From: Roseobacter fucihabitans
Lineage (GTDB): Bacteria; Pseudomonadota; Alphaproteobacteria; Rhodobacterales; Rhodobacteraceae
Assembly: GCF_014337925.2 (NCBI RefSeq)
Contig: NZ_CP143423.1
Span: 4,184,501 to 4,248,500 of the forward strand
Reading direction: 5' to 3'
Length of the DNA: 64,000 nt
Positions 25,832-35,850 of this stretch are shown in pieces. A program made the translations under genes and the position numbers. The notes under the pieces are model-generated. The model searched no databases. It was not told the DNA's origin and saw nothing but the letters and a program-made list of their open reading frames with translations. Every line of letters starts with the position of its first letter. Position 1 is the first letter of the stretch.

Positions 25832-28828
25832 ATGGCGACGCCAACAGAGTGGCTGAACGAATTTCAAGTGAACACCGGTTCCGCAGCAACCAGTTCCCAG
25901 TCAGATCCCAAAATCATCGGCTTGAACAACGGCTATTTCGTTGTGGCATGGACCGAAGCAACAGCCGGCACAATCGGTACGACGGCCGGGACCGATATCA
26001 TTGCCAAGATATTTGACGCAGAAGGAAATGTCGTCCGCAATTCCTTCCAGCTGAATCAGGTTTACACCCCAGACGACGAAAGAGATTTCGATCTGGTTGC
26101 GACGCATGACGGCTTTGCGATGGCCTATCTGGATGATGATATTGCGAACGTGAACCAGACTGACATCCGGTACGAGCGTTATGATTTTGACGGGGATCTG
26201 GTGGATTCCCGCAGCATCGCGACAGAAAACGTTGCGGCGGATTTCCTGCGCAACCCGCAGATTGCCGCCAACCTGATCGCGGGCAACGACGATATTTTTA
26301 TCGCCTATGATGACGACGTGGGTACCGACACCGACATCAGCGCACGGATTATCGATCAGGCAGGCACGATTGGTGCGGAGTTCGGCGCGGCACAGAACAG
26401 CAATGACTTCGATCGGTTGGGCGATGTGGTTGTATTGAGCAACGGCAATTTCGTCACCGTCTATGAAGAGGATGACAGTGGTACGACCAGCCTGGAATTC
26501 ACGATCCGGGATCAGACCGGCACCGCGATTGGCGGTGCCCGTGCACTTGCAGCTGAGGGCAGCGATCTGAATGCAGCATCGCTGGAAGGCGGTGGGTTCG
26601 TGGCTGTCTATGTTTTGAACAGTGATATTGTTGCCAGAACCTTCAACAATACGGGTACACAGCAAAGCGTGACCAACGTCGCCACCGGCATCAACATTCA
26701 GAACGAACCTGTTGTCACCGCACTGCAAGACGGCGATTTTGTCGTCGCCTGGGACGATGACACCACCGGCAATCTGTTTGCGCGACGCTTCAATGCGGAT
26801 GGCACAACGGATGGTTTCACCTTTACGGTCGAAAACGTTGGCACCACCAATATCGACATCAGCACCACAGGTGACGGGCGTATTTTGTTCGCCTGGCAGG
26901 AGCAGGGTGGCGAGATCATGGCCTCGGTCTGGGATCCGCGCCCATCGGTCATCGACCCCGATGATTATGACGGCGCGCGCGTGCATGTGCTTGATTCCGA
27001 CGTAATCACCACCGGTTTGGGCGGGTCGACCGTTCTGGCGGGTTCCGGGTCCAAGACCGTGTTTGGTCAGGGCGGTAACGACATCATCAATGCCTCGAGC
27101 GGCGGAGGTGAATATTTCGGCGGTGGCGGCAATGACACGATCTTTGCAAGCAACACGGCCAACGAAACGCTCGATGGTGGCACAGGGATCGACACGCTGA
27201 ACACCACACTCTTCAACGGGACCTACTCGGTGAACATGGTGACGGGTGTGACCAACTTCGCGCCGGAATCCTTCATCAATTTCGAAAACATCACGATGGG
27301 GAACGGCAATAACACCGTGGTGGGCACCTCGGGTGCCAACATCATCATCACGGGTACGGGTGACGACACGATCAGTGCGGGAGCCGGCAACGATACGATC
27401 AATACCGGCGCGGGCAATGATACGGTCAACGCAAGCTCGGGTAATGACACGATTTTCCTCGGCAGCGGTAATGATACTGCCACGTCCTCGGGCACTGACA
27501 CGATATTTGGCCAGGGGGGCAATGACCTCATTTTCGCCGGTCTCGGTTTGCCTGAAACACTTGACGGTGGGACTGGCATTGACACGCTGAACACGACTTT
27601 GTTCAACGGGAGCTATGTTGTTGATCTTGCGACGGGTTTGACCAATTTTGCGGGTGAGCTCTTTACCAACTTCGAGAACATCACCGCGGGCAACGGCAAT
27701 GACCAGCTCTTCGGGTTCGAGGTCGATAACATCATGATCGGCGGCGGCGGTAACGACCGCATCCTTGCATTCCGCGGCAATGACACGATCGAGGGCGGTC
27801 TGGGTGATGACACGCTGAACGGCGGCGAGGGCAACGACAATATCTCCGGCGGTGACGGGGCGGATCTGGTCTTTGGCCAGGACGGCAACGACGTCATCTC
27901 GGGGGGTGACGGCAACGATCAGCTCTTTGGCGAGGCCGGTAACGACAATATTTCCGGCGGTCTGGGCGATGATACCATCGGTGCGGCCGACGGCAGCGAC
28001 ACCATCAACGCGGGGGGCGGCAATGACACGGCCTTTGGCGGCGAGGGCAATGATACCGTGCGCGGTGGGACGGGCAACGACCGGCTCTTTGGCAGCGGCG
28101 GGTCGGATTTCATCGACGGCGAGGACGGCAATGATGAGCTCTTCGGCGAGACCGGCAGCGACACGCTTCTGGGCGGTGCGGGCGATGACGACATGAACGG
28201 CGGCGGCGGCAACGACTTCATGAACGGCGAGTCCGGCAACGACCGGATGTTCGGCGGCTCGAATGAGGATACGATGTTCGGCGGCACCGGCAATGACCTG
28301 TTGAATGGCCAGACCCAGGACGACGACCTCTTTGGTCAATCGGGCAACGACCAGCTGTTCGGCGGTGACGGGTTCGATTTGCTGGACGGCGGCTCGGGCA
28401 ATGACGTGTTGTTTGGCGGCAACCAGGGCGATACGCTGGTTGGGGGCCTGGGCGTGGATACGCTGAATGGCGGCAGCGGGTTTGACACCTTCGACTTCAA
28501 TTCGGTGGCTGAATCGGCTTTCGGATCGGCGGATACCATCGCCGGGTTCGACGGTGCTGGCGGCTTTGGCGGCGATATCATCGACGTCTCGAGCATCGAT
28601 GCCAACACGGGGATTGCGGGCAATCAGGCCTTCACCTTCCTGGGGGCTGTCTCAAGCGCTGTGGGCCTCGGTTTTGGTGCCGGTGCGCTTTGGGTGCAGG
28701 AGTTTGGCGGTCAGACGCGGCTTTATGCCAACGTCAACAACGACGCCATCATCGATCTTGAGGTGCGCATCAATGACGGTGCAGGCACCACGGCCTTTGA
28801 TTACACGGCCAGCGACTTTTTTGCCTGA
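25832..28828 (+). CDS. Secreted RTX (hemolysin-type Ca-binding) protein
   Basis: This 998-residue acidic protein has AAGGAG before its ATG. Residues about 1-380 contain repeated beta-propeller-like units (GFVAVYVLNSD, GDFVVAWDDDTTGN, GRILFAWQEQGGE). Residues about 400-890 carry dozens of GGxGxDxUx nonapeptides such as GGEGNDNIS and GGAGDDDMN, interrupted by two near-identical blocks starting TLDGGTGIDTLNTTLFNG. The C-terminal part (FDFNSVAESAF, then VSSIDAN) is a serralysin-type end and the last residues are DFFA, a normal type I secretion signal. No catalytic motif was found; no hlyB/hlyD lies nearby. A surface or biofilm protein is likelier than a toxin. Confidence 0.88.
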   Translation: MATPTEWLNEFQVNTGSAATSSQSDPKIIGLNNGYFVVAWTEATAGTIGTTAGTDIIAKIFDAEGNVVRNSFQLNQVYTPDDERDFDLVATHDGFAMAYLDDDIANVNQTDIRYERYDFDGDLVDSRSIATENVAADFLRNPQIAANLIAGNDDIFIAYDDDVGTDTDISARIIDQAGTIGAEFGAAQNSNDFDRLGDVVVLSNGNFVTVYEEDDSGTTSLEFTIRDQTGTAIGGARALAAEGSDLNAASLEGGGFVAVYVLNSDIVARTFNNTGTQQSVTNVATGINIQNEPVVTALQDGDFVVAWDDDTTGNLFARRFNADGTTDGFTFTVENVGTTNIDISTTGDGRILFAWQEQGGEIMASVWDPRPSVIDPDDYDGARVHVLDSDVITTGLGGSTVLAGSGSKTVFGQGGNDIINASSGGGEYFGGGGNDTIFASNTANETLDGGTGIDTLNTTLFNGTYSVNMVTGVTNFAPESFINFENITMGNGNNTVVGTSGANIIITGTGDDTISAGAGNDTINTGAGNDTVNASSGNDTIFLGSGNDTATSSGTDTIFGQGGNDLIFAGLGLPETLDGGTGIDTLNTTLFNGSYVVDLATGLTNFAGELFTNFENITAGNGNDQLFGFEVDNIMIGGGGNDRILAFRGNDTIEGGLGDDTLNGGEGNDNISGGDGADLVFGQDGNDVISGGDGNDQLFGEAGNDNISGGLGDDTIGAADGSDTINAGGGNDTAFGGEGNDTVRGGTGNDRLFGSGGSDFIDGEDGNDELFGETGSDTLLGGAGDDDMNGGGGNDFMNGESGNDRMFGGSNEDTMFGGTGNDLLNGQTQDDDLFGQSGNDQLFGGDGFDLLDGGSGNDVLFGGNQGDTLVGGLGVDTLNGGSGFDTFDFNSVAESAFGSADTIAGFDGAGGFGGDIIDVSSIDANTGIAGNQAFTFLGAVSSAVGLGFGAGALWVQEFGGQTRLYANVNNDAIIDLEVRINDGAGTTAFDYTASDFFA

Positions 28829-29181
28829 GGCGTCCGGAAAATTCTGTCCCGCGCGGTTGCGAACGCGCCGCGCGGGCTCTCACAAAACAAACCCGCCCCG
28901 ATTACATCGGGGCGGGTTTTTTCATCGCGGTTTCGCAAAAACCTGCAAGCGCGTTACCCGGCCTGCACGCAAAGGTTCCAACGGGGGGGGGTCGTCATCG
29001 CGGCGCGCCTGCCGGGCTTTGTAACCCAAGAGGTAACGCCAAGAACAGCGGCTGAAATCCGCGCGATTTGTCTCATCTTTCGCTCTTTATAAGAGAGTTC
29101 GGTTTATCCGCCGGGCGTGGTGTCAGGTCGCGTTAGCGCAATTTTTGCCTGCGCGCGATTTGGGAGAACGGTGCAATCGGT
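28829..29181. other. Intergenic region after the RTX gene
   Basis: This region lies between the RTX gene and the convergent DUF2478 gene. It contains the strong RTX terminator at 28888-28923, a run of nine Gs near 28983, and nothing else recognisable. Confidence 0.5.
28888..28923 (+). terminator. Rho-independent terminator of the RTX gene
   Basis: A perfect inverted repeat, ACCCGCCCCGAT / ATCGGGGCGGGT with a 3-base loop, is followed by six Ts and preceded by A residues, so it could work in both directions. It lies about 60 bases after the RTX stop. Confidence 0.88.
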
Positions 29182-29709
29182 TCATGCCGCATGCCGCGCC
29201 CGCTGAACGGCTCGGAACCAGTTCAGGATGGCATCTTGATCCATCGGCAGTTCACAACCAGCACCGGCACTGAAGGCTGACCATGCCTGAACATAGGTCG
29301 GTCGCACAGGTACATCCAGCGCGATGGCCTGCACCATCAGATCGCGAAACCCGCGCCCTTCGCTTTCCCCGCGCCCGAACCGGTTGAGGATCAGCAGGTC
29401 GGCACCCTGTCGGAGTTCCTGCTCGATAAAGGCAGAGCATTCAGCAAGCGCACCAGGATGCAAACGGCAACCGCGTGATCCCGTGCCTAGAGGTTGCGAA
29501 ATACGGAAGGTGCGGCCCGAGCCGAACGTGCTCAGATCCATATCGGCACAATGACATTCACCACCCATAGCACCGCGGGTTTGCATCGCCCCGCGCAGTT
29601 TCAGGCCGCGCGCAGTCAGCACCTTGGCAATACCATCCAGAAAGGTGTCGATATCGTCTTGATCAAAACGGATGGCTGCAAGGGGAGAGAGGCTCATTCT
29701 ATGTCTCAT
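29182..29709 (-). CDS. DUF2478 protein of the TMAO/DMSO reductase locus
   Basis: The start overlapping the moeA stop (ATGA) gives 175 residues; MSLSPL four codons later is the alternative. Visible features: a central SRGCRLHPGALAECS, LLILNRFGRGESEGRGFRDL and a C-terminal WSAFSAGAGCELP with DQDAILNWFRAV. DUF2478 proteins resemble nucleoside-triphosphatases and are encoded with molybdenum enzymes. It probably serves the molybdenum cofactor or the reductase made next door; its exact role is unknown. Confidence 0.72.
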   Translation of the reverse strand: MRHRMSLSPLAAIRFDQDDIDTFLDGIAKVLTARGLKLRGAMQTRGAMGGECHCADMDLSTFGSGRTFRISQPLGTGSRGCRLHPGALAECSAFIEQELRQGADLLILNRFGRGESEGRGFRDLMVQAIALDVPVRPTYVQAWSAFSAGAGCELPMDQDAILNWFRAVQRARHAA

Positions 29710-30956
29710 GTGTGGCAAAAGGGGCGCCAAAGAAGGGATGCGCCGGGTTTGATTTGGTCGATTTCGGCGGGAACAATCGCCAGCCCGTCGGCATGGCTCA
29801 GCGGTAAAAGCGTAGCTGATACGCTCTGGCCCAGGCGCTGTAGTACCGGCAGGCCGGTGTCATCATGACCGGCAAGGTGAACGGGAAAGACCTCGGCCCG
29901 ACCCGCCTTGCGGGTCCAGCTGAAACCCGCGACCGGGGCAACGGGGGCCAGGTCAACGCCCAGCATGCGCGTGATTTGTGGCAATACAAACATATGGAAC
30001 CCCACATGCACAGCAAAGGGATTGCCCGGAAGGCCGGTAAAAGCGGCCGCGCCCAGCGTGCCAAACATCACCGGCTTTCCAGGTTTCAACGCAACGCGCC
30101 ACCCCTCGACGGTGCCACCAGCGGCGACAAGTGCATCGCGGATATGATCCTTACCGCCCAGCGAAATCGCACCGGAAGACAAGATCAGATCATAGCGCGT
30201 GCCAAGCGCGTTCAGCGCTGCGGCAGTGGCACGAGTATCATCGGGCAGGATACCCAGATCGGTGACCTCTGCGCCCGCTTGGCGTGCCAATGCCAGCAGC
30301 ATGGGGCGGTTGGCGTCGGGGATTTGGTGCGGCGCACGAGGGTCCGCGCAGAGCTCATCTCCAGTGGAAAACACCGCAACGCGGGGGCGGCGGATAACGT
30401 CAACCTGTGTCACGCCATTGGCGGCCACGAGGCCGATATGATGGGCTGCAATATGCGTACCCGCAGCGATCAACAGCCGACCGGCGGCCTGGTCACTGCC
30501 CGTACGGCGAATGTTATCGCCTTGGCAAGGAATACGCTCAAAATGTATTTTTTGGATTTTATCGACGCAGGCCTCAATCATGACGACCGCGTCAGCGCCC
30601 GCAGGTATCGGTGCGCCTGTGAAAATGCGCAGCGCAGTGCCGACCGGCAAGGCACGCGGGCCATCGCCTGCCGCGACGGTGCCTGCAATTGGCAAACAGC
30701 CACCCCCCTCAAGGTCGGCGCAGCGCAGCGCAAAACTATCCAGCGCCGCATTGTCGAAAAAGGGCATCGCTTCGGGCGCGTATATAGGGAGCGCAGTGGT
30801 TTAGCCAAGCGCGTCATTCAATGAGACGGGGCGCGTTTTCCGGATCGGCGTGACCGATGCCAAAGCGCGGTTCCGGGCCTGCTCGAGGCTCATCATATCG
30901 GCGGTGGGCAAATGGCTGTCACAGCCACACCCCCCTGAAACAGGCGCAATAAACAT
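29706..30956 (-). pseudogene. moeA: Molybdopterin molybdenumtransferase MoeA with in-frame stop
   Basis: A strong start (AAGGAGGCGGCAG then ATG at 30956) opens a frame encoding MFIAPVSGGCGCDSHLPT and an N-terminal MoeA domain up to VSLNDALG, where TAA occurs at codon 52 (30803-30801). The same frame continues with APEAMPFFDNAALDSFAL and the rest of a normal MoeA: FTGAPIPAGADAVVMIE, VFSTGDEL, SSGAISLGGKDHI, LKPGKPVMFG, TGLPGNPFAVH. The next ATG (30767) gives 353 residues but lacks the first helix region of domain I. A C-to-T change of CAA (Gln) would explain the stop. MoeA inserts Mo into molybdopterin, which TorA needs. Confidence 0.8.
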
Positions 30957-30989
30957 CTGCCGCCTCCTTGAAAACAGGGGAAGTCTGAT

Positions 30990-31016
30990 CAGGAGGCCGG
31001 ATGTTCCGGCCCCCTG
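30990..31016 (-). terminator. Hairpin between torA and moeA
   Basis: An inverted repeat CAGGAGGCCGGA-TGT-TCCGGCCCCCTG has a 12-bp stem with one mismatch. It follows the torA stop by about 20 bases in the direction of transcription. No T tract follows on the minus strand, so it may be an RNA-stabilising or attenuating hairpin rather than a full terminator. Confidence 0.55.
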
Positions 31017-31034
31017 TACCTCAGGTATTTACGC

Positions 31035-33707
31035 CTATCTTAGAGCGTCAGAGGCGTTCTTCATGAGATAGTCCATAACCAAGGCAGCCTCATCTTCCTC
31101 AAGACCAGCACGCGGGAACATCGAAGGCGCGATGCCTTTCCATTGCTGCTGCGTAAAGTGGGTCACTTCGCGCGGCGCGTGGCAGACAGTACAGCGCTCA
31201 AAGAAAATCTTTTCGCCCGGTTCCATATCGGCATAAAGACTTTCGGTCAGCTCATAGAGACGACCGAACCCCAGCTTGTCCTCATCGATTTCCGCAAACG
31301 CGTAGTCTTCCAGGATCGGTGGCTTGTCATAGGCCATGTTCGGACCTTCAGGGTCCTCGCATTTGCGCATCGAGCAGAGTGTGGTGTTGGCAGTGGTCGC
31401 CTGTGCCACGCCCGAGGAGCGTTGTGTGGAGGTCAGGAAATTCACCAGGCCCGAGTTGCAGCGGCCTTTGCTGTCCAGCGACGGCCAGGCCCCCTCGTAG
31501 ATCGAAACAACACCCGGCATGATGTCATCGCTGACAACCGCACCGGCAATCACTGTGCCCCGGTCGTTGTAAAGTTCAACCAGATCACCATCTTCGATGT
31601 TACGATCCGCAGCATCCTGTGTGTTGATCCGAACCGGCTCGCGCCCCTGAACCTTGTAAAGGTTGCGCAGATTTTCAGACTGGTCCATCTGGCTGTGCAG
31701 GCGGAACCATGGGTGGGGCGATACGACGTGCAACTGACCCTCTTTGGCATTGCCGAGGTATTCATGCTTTTCCAGCCACATCGGCATACCCGGACAGTCG
31801 TCAATTTCCAGCTTGGCGAAATCGTCACAGAACATCTCGATCTTGCCGGACGTGGTATGCAGCGGGCTGCCTTCGGGATCGTTGAAGAATGCGCTGTGGC
31901 GTGTCCACTTGCGGGCCTCGTCAGGCACTTCCTGACGTGCAAAACCCTTTTCCCAGAACGCCTCGAAAGGGGTGTGCTTTGACGCGCTGGATTTTTCATA
32001 GGCCAGCTTGATGTGATACATCTTGTCTTCGCCTTCGGTGAACTGCGTCCACAGGTCCAGCTTATCGGCCAACCCCTCAAAGATCTCGAAGTCCGGCAGG
32101 CTGTCACCCACGGGTTCGATCGCCTTTTTCATCGCATAGACCTTATCGTTGGAGTAGGTCCCACCCGATGATATATCGTCCTGTTCCAGCGTGGATGCCG
32201 CGGGTAGAACGATATCGGCCCAACGGGTCGCCGCTGTCCACCAGACATCGACACTGACCACGGTTTCGACTTTTTCCAGCGCCTTGATCAGCCGGTTGGT
32301 ATCCTGCTGGTGGCTCATGAAGTTGTTGCCCGCGTTAAAGACGACCTTCACGTCCGGATAGGTGTGGGTATTGCCGTTGTAGAAAACCTCCTTGCCGGGA
32401 TTTTCCAGCATGTCGGTAATCCGGCTGGCCGGACAGATGGTTTTAACAAAGTTCCGCCCTTGCGACATACCGGCAGGGTTGGATTTGCCAGAGGCGGGCA
32501 TGCCGCCGTTCCCATAATGCCAGCTGAACCCAACGCCTTGGCCGGGTTTGCCAATCTTACCGGTCAGGGCTGCAAAGTTGATGATCGCCCAATGGGTCAT
32601 TTCGCCGTGCTGGGCACGTTGCAGCGCCCAGGCACCGGCAATCTCCGTGCGGGAGGTGGCCAGCAGCTCTGCGAGGTCGCGGATTTCCTCTGGGGCGATG
32701 CCGGTGATCTCAGACGCCCATTCCGGGGTCTTTTCAACACCGTCGGTTTCACCCTGAAGATAGGCAATCCATTTCTCGGCCCCGGTGGTGTATTTGTCCA
32801 TATAGGCGCGGTCTTCGAGACCTTTGGCCAGAACGTGGTTGGCCATGGCGCAGAACAGCGCAACGTCGGTATTGGGAACGATTTTGACCCATTCAGCATC
32901 AAGATATTCATCGGATGCGGTTTTCTGGGGGTTGATCGAGATGAATTTCACCCCTGCATCGCGGATGGATTCCCAATGCGCATACATGCCATGATCCGCG
33001 ACGCGATATTCGACGCGGTTGTTCTTGATCGGATCACAACCGACCAGCACGAACACTTCGGTGTTGTCGCGGATGGTTTCCCATGCGGATTGTGTGGAAT
33101 AGACTTCCATATCCCCAATGATATGCGGCAGCGTCACCTGGCTTGCACCGGCGGACCAATCCCCAGAGGTAATGGTGCAGCCGCCCATAAGGTTGAGCAG
33201 CCGGCCCTGAAGGACGTTCGGACGGAAAGTGCCGGCATTGGACCAGCCACCATAGGACGAACTGAAGATCGCTTCATTTCCGTGATTTGTGGCTGTATCC
33301 AGCAACGCCTTGGCGGTCAGGCTCCATGCGGTGTCCCAATCAACCTTGACGTATTCTTCCTTGCCCCGCAATTCGGGTTTGATGTCACCTGTTTCCCAGC
33401 CATCAAGATAGGATTTGCGGATCATCGGATAGTTGATGCGGGACTTGTCGTAGGTGCGGTCCAACACACCACGGGTGAGCATTTCGGTAGGGCGGGCATC
33501 AATATCCATGATATGATTGACGCCGACAAGCTTACCGTCGCGCACGACCGCTTGGAACGGCCCATAATGCGTTGCGTGAAAAACGCGGTCCTTGAAAGAG
33601 TTGGGATCAAGGGCGGCAAGGGCGGTTGTGCCCATCAGGCTGGTTGCGCTGAATGCAGCTGCACCACCTTGCAAAAACATGCGACGTGTTGGTTGAGTGA
33701 ATGACAT
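31035..33707 (-). CDS. torA: TorA/DMSO-family reductase with C-terminal haem c motif
   Basis: The ATG at 33707 follows AGGAGATCAGC. The 890-residue protein has a Tat signal (RRMFLQGG), the family core with GGW (W155) and the molybdenum ligand Ser in GDWSAG (S185), and later bis-MGD binding segments (GQGVGFSWHYGNGG, TSGKIEMFCDDF). After the normal end of the family it carries about 60 extra residues with CTVCH (839-843) and a later Met in PSMFP (M863), as in the last domain of TorC-type cytochromes. It should reduce TMAO or DMSO in the periplasm. No torC or torD lies beside it, so the fused haem may be the electron entry site. Confidence 0.87.
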   Translation of the reverse strand: MSFTQPTRRMFLQGGAAAFSATSLMGTTALAALDPNSFKDRVFHATHYGPFQAVVRDGKLVGVNHIMDIDARPTEMLTRGVLDRTYDKSRINYPMIRKSYLDGWETGDIKPELRGKEEYVKVDWDTAWSLTAKALLDTATNHGNEAIFSSSYGGWSNAGTFRPNVLQGRLLNLMGGCTITSGDWSAGASQVTLPHIIGDMEVYSTQSAWETIRDNTEVFVLVGCDPIKNNRVEYRVADHGMYAHWESIRDAGVKFISINPQKTASDEYLDAEWVKIVPNTDVALFCAMANHVLAKGLEDRAYMDKYTTGAEKWIAYLQGETDGVEKTPEWASEITGIAPEEIRDLAELLATSRTEIAGAWALQRAQHGEMTHWAIINFAALTGKIGKPGQGVGFSWHYGNGGMPASGKSNPAGMSQGRNFVKTICPASRITDMLENPGKEVFYNGNTHTYPDVKVVFNAGNNFMSHQQDTNRLIKALEKVETVVSVDVWWTAATRWADIVLPAASTLEQDDISSGGTYSNDKVYAMKKAIEPVGDSLPDFEIFEGLADKLDLWTQFTEGEDKMYHIKLAYEKSSASKHTPFEAFWEKGFARQEVPDEARKWTRHSAFFNDPEGSPLHTTSGKIEMFCDDFAKLEIDDCPGMPMWLEKHEYLGNAKEGQLHVVSPHPWFRLHSQMDQSENLRNLYKVQGREPVRINTQDAADRNIEDGDLVELYNDRGTVIAGAVVSDDIMPGVVSIYEGAWPSLDSKGRCNSGLVNFLTSTQRSSGVAQATTANTTLCSMRKCEDPEGPNMAYDKPPILEDYAFAEIDEDKLGFGRLYELTESLYADMEPGEKIFFERCTVCHAPREVTHFTQQQWKGIAPSMFPRAGLEEDEAALVMDYLMKNASDALR

Positions 33708-33823
33708 GCTGATCTCCTATGGCTGACTATCTGGACACAACATTAAATGAGGCCCGCGCGGCAGGCCTTGATCAAAAACAAGGAGGGTTGTTCGAAGATG
33801 TAAAGAATTGTAACAATGATTGC

Positions 33824-34528
33824 ATGGCGCAACACATCCTGATCGTCGAAGATGACCGCACAACGCGTATGCGTCTCGCGGCCCATTTGCGCAAACAAGG
33901 GTATCGCGTCAGCGAAGCCGAGAATGCCGAAACGATGGAACAGACCCTCAGCGAAGATCCGGCTGAGCTTTTGCTGGTGGACATCAACCTTGACGGCAAA
34001 GACGGGCTGACCATCACCCGCGAACAACGCAGCATGTCGCGGGTCGGGATCATCTTGTTAACGGCGCGGGATGACCAGGTGGATAAGATCGTAGGTTTGG
34101 AAATGGGGGCGGACGATTATGTGACCAAGCCCTTCGATAAGCGCGAGCTGGCCGCAAGGGTGAAGAACCTTCTGGCCCGCATTGCTGATATCGGGCAGGC
34201 CCCGCAAGGCCCGGCCCCGGTGGAGGATTTCGGTCCGTGGTGCTTTGATCGCATCCGGCGGCGGCTGGTCTCAGTGGCCCGAACCGAAACGCTGACCCGG
34301 CAGGAATTCGACGTCATGGCCGCACTTGCGGATCACCCCGGCCAAACGCTGAGCCGCGCGCGCCTTACCGAAATGATGGGTCGCAAGGCGATGCGGTCAA
34401 ATGACCGGATGATTGATGTGGTGGTGGGGCGTTTGCGCAAGAAGCTGGAGAATGATCCTGCCAGCCCGGAATGGATTTTGACCGAACACGGCAAAGGATA
34501 TCATTTCGTTGACCCGAATTCTGTCTAA
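33824..34528 (+). CDS. torR: TorR/DorR-type response regulator
   Basis: The 234-residue OmpR-family regulator starts at MAQHILIVEDD; a longer frame from 33719 adds unrelated residues. The receiver has the Asp in LLVDINLDGKDG, LTARDDQ and DDYVTKPFDKREL; the winged helix has LTRQEFDVMAALADHP and RMIDVVVGRLRKKL. It is divergent from torA and convergent with torS (4-base stop overlap), as in tor/dor loci. The start has no clear Shine-Dalgarno; an AAGGAGG lies 37 bases upstream, before an ATG-TAA start-stop pair. The protein is intact although its kinase is not. Confidence 0.83.
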   Translation: MAQHILIVEDDRTTRMRLAAHLRKQGYRVSEAENAETMEQTLSEDPAELLLVDINLDGKDGLTITREQRSMSRVGIILLTARDDQVDKIVGLEMGADDYVTKPFDKRELAARVKNLLARIADIGQAPQGPAPVEDFGPWCFDRIRRRLVSVARTETLTRQEFDVMAALADHPGQTLSRARLTEMMGRKAMRSNDRMIDVVVGRLRKKLENDPASPEWILTEHGKGYHFVDPNSV

Positions 34529-35850
34529 AGCCCTGCCTTAACGAGCGCAGCCTCAAGAAGGTCTGCGGCTTCCACCGCCAATGTCTGAAGGTCTTTGAGC
34601 AAGCCGTCATGCGCGCCGTTTCCCGTCTCTTCGATCCGGGCCAAGGCGGCGCAGAGCTGTTCCAGCCGGAAATTCGACGCGGCGCCTTTCAACTTATGCG
34701 CAGCCTTGCGTCGGGTCTGGGCAGGTGCCGGTAGGATCGTTTCAACGGCACGAGGCAGGTCGTCAAGGAACTCCCGCACGATCAGCGTGGTGGTCTGTGG
34801 CCCGAGGTCGGCAATATCCTCGCGCAGGCTGTCCAGAACTGTGGTGCAATCGGAAGGTGTCGGGGCAGCGGTGCCCGCGCTCAGAACCTCCGTCAATGCC
34901 CGTGGTGAAATCGGTTTCGACAGGATACGCGCAACGCCAAGTTGCTTGCGATTTTCGACCGTGTCATCGATCAGATGCGCCGTCAGGGCAACCAATATGG
35001 GGGCGTCCTCACTTTTGGCCATCTGCGCTGCGACCGCCTCGCCGCGCATATCGGGTAAGTCGAGGTCAATCAGCACCAAATCAAACCGCCGCTGCGCCGC
35101 TGCTTTCAATCCGGCGGTGCCCGTATCCGCTTCGCTGACGCGGCACCCCAGCCGCTCCAGATACCCGCGCGCCACCATGAGGTTCACAGCATGATCATCG
35201 ATCACCAATACCTCGCGGCCCAGATCGGCTTGCGGCGCGCGCTCCTCATCTTGCGCGGCAAGCTCCGGATCACCCAGCGCCAGCGGCACCGTCAGCGTAA
35301 AGCGGCTGCCCACGCCAGCCTGGCTTTCAACGCTCAGCGCACCGCCGAGGGCTTCGGTCAGGGTGCGCGAAATGGCAAGGCCAAGCCCGAGCCCCTCAAT
35401 CCCCGCGCGTTTGGCGGACTCAGCGCGCATATAGGCATCAAATGCATGGGCAATGGCCTCGCGGGTCATACCCACGCCCGTGTCGGCCACAGTGAAACTA
35501 AGCACGGGACGACCGGATTGTGCGTCAATGGCGTGATCGACGCTGAGAGTGATTGTCCCGCGTTTGGTGTATTTTACCGCGTTGGAAATCAGGTTGCCGA
35601 CAATCTGGCGGATTTTGACGACGTCTCCCAACAAGGTCATGGGTGCGGGTTCGGACAGGTCCACAACCACCTCCAACCCTTTCTGCACGCCAAGCGATTG
35701 CAATTGGTGCCCCATCTGACCGACCAGATCGCGCAGCCGAAAGTGCACCGGATTGCCGCGGTTGGCGCTGTCTTCACTGCTTGCGAAGGTGAGGATGTCG
35801 TTGGTGATATCAAGCAGGTCCCGCGCTGACTCCAACGCGGTGCGGGTCCG
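34525..35850 (-). pseudogene. torS: TorS sensor kinase, 5' end deleted
   Basis: What remains starts after the phospho-acceptor His: ESARDLLDITNDILTFAS, HATPase (NLISNAVKYT, DTGVGMT, EGLGLGLAIS), receiver (VLVIDDHAVNLMVARG, Asp in LVLIDLDLPDMRG, LSKPISP) and Hpt (KAAHKLKGAASNF). The sensor domain, transmembrane helices, HAMP and the H box are missing, so autophosphorylation is impossible. Homology stops near 35850, where plus-strand torT sequence begins. The minus-strand frame stays open to 35955, but that part is antisense torT. The fragment could still act as a phosphorelay receiver/Hpt if expressed. Confidence 0.83.

Noticed and set aside
28140-28420. Tandem repeats inside the RTX gene as a possible CRISPR or satellite
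   Set aside because: They are coding nonapeptide repeats in one frame without spacers of constant length.
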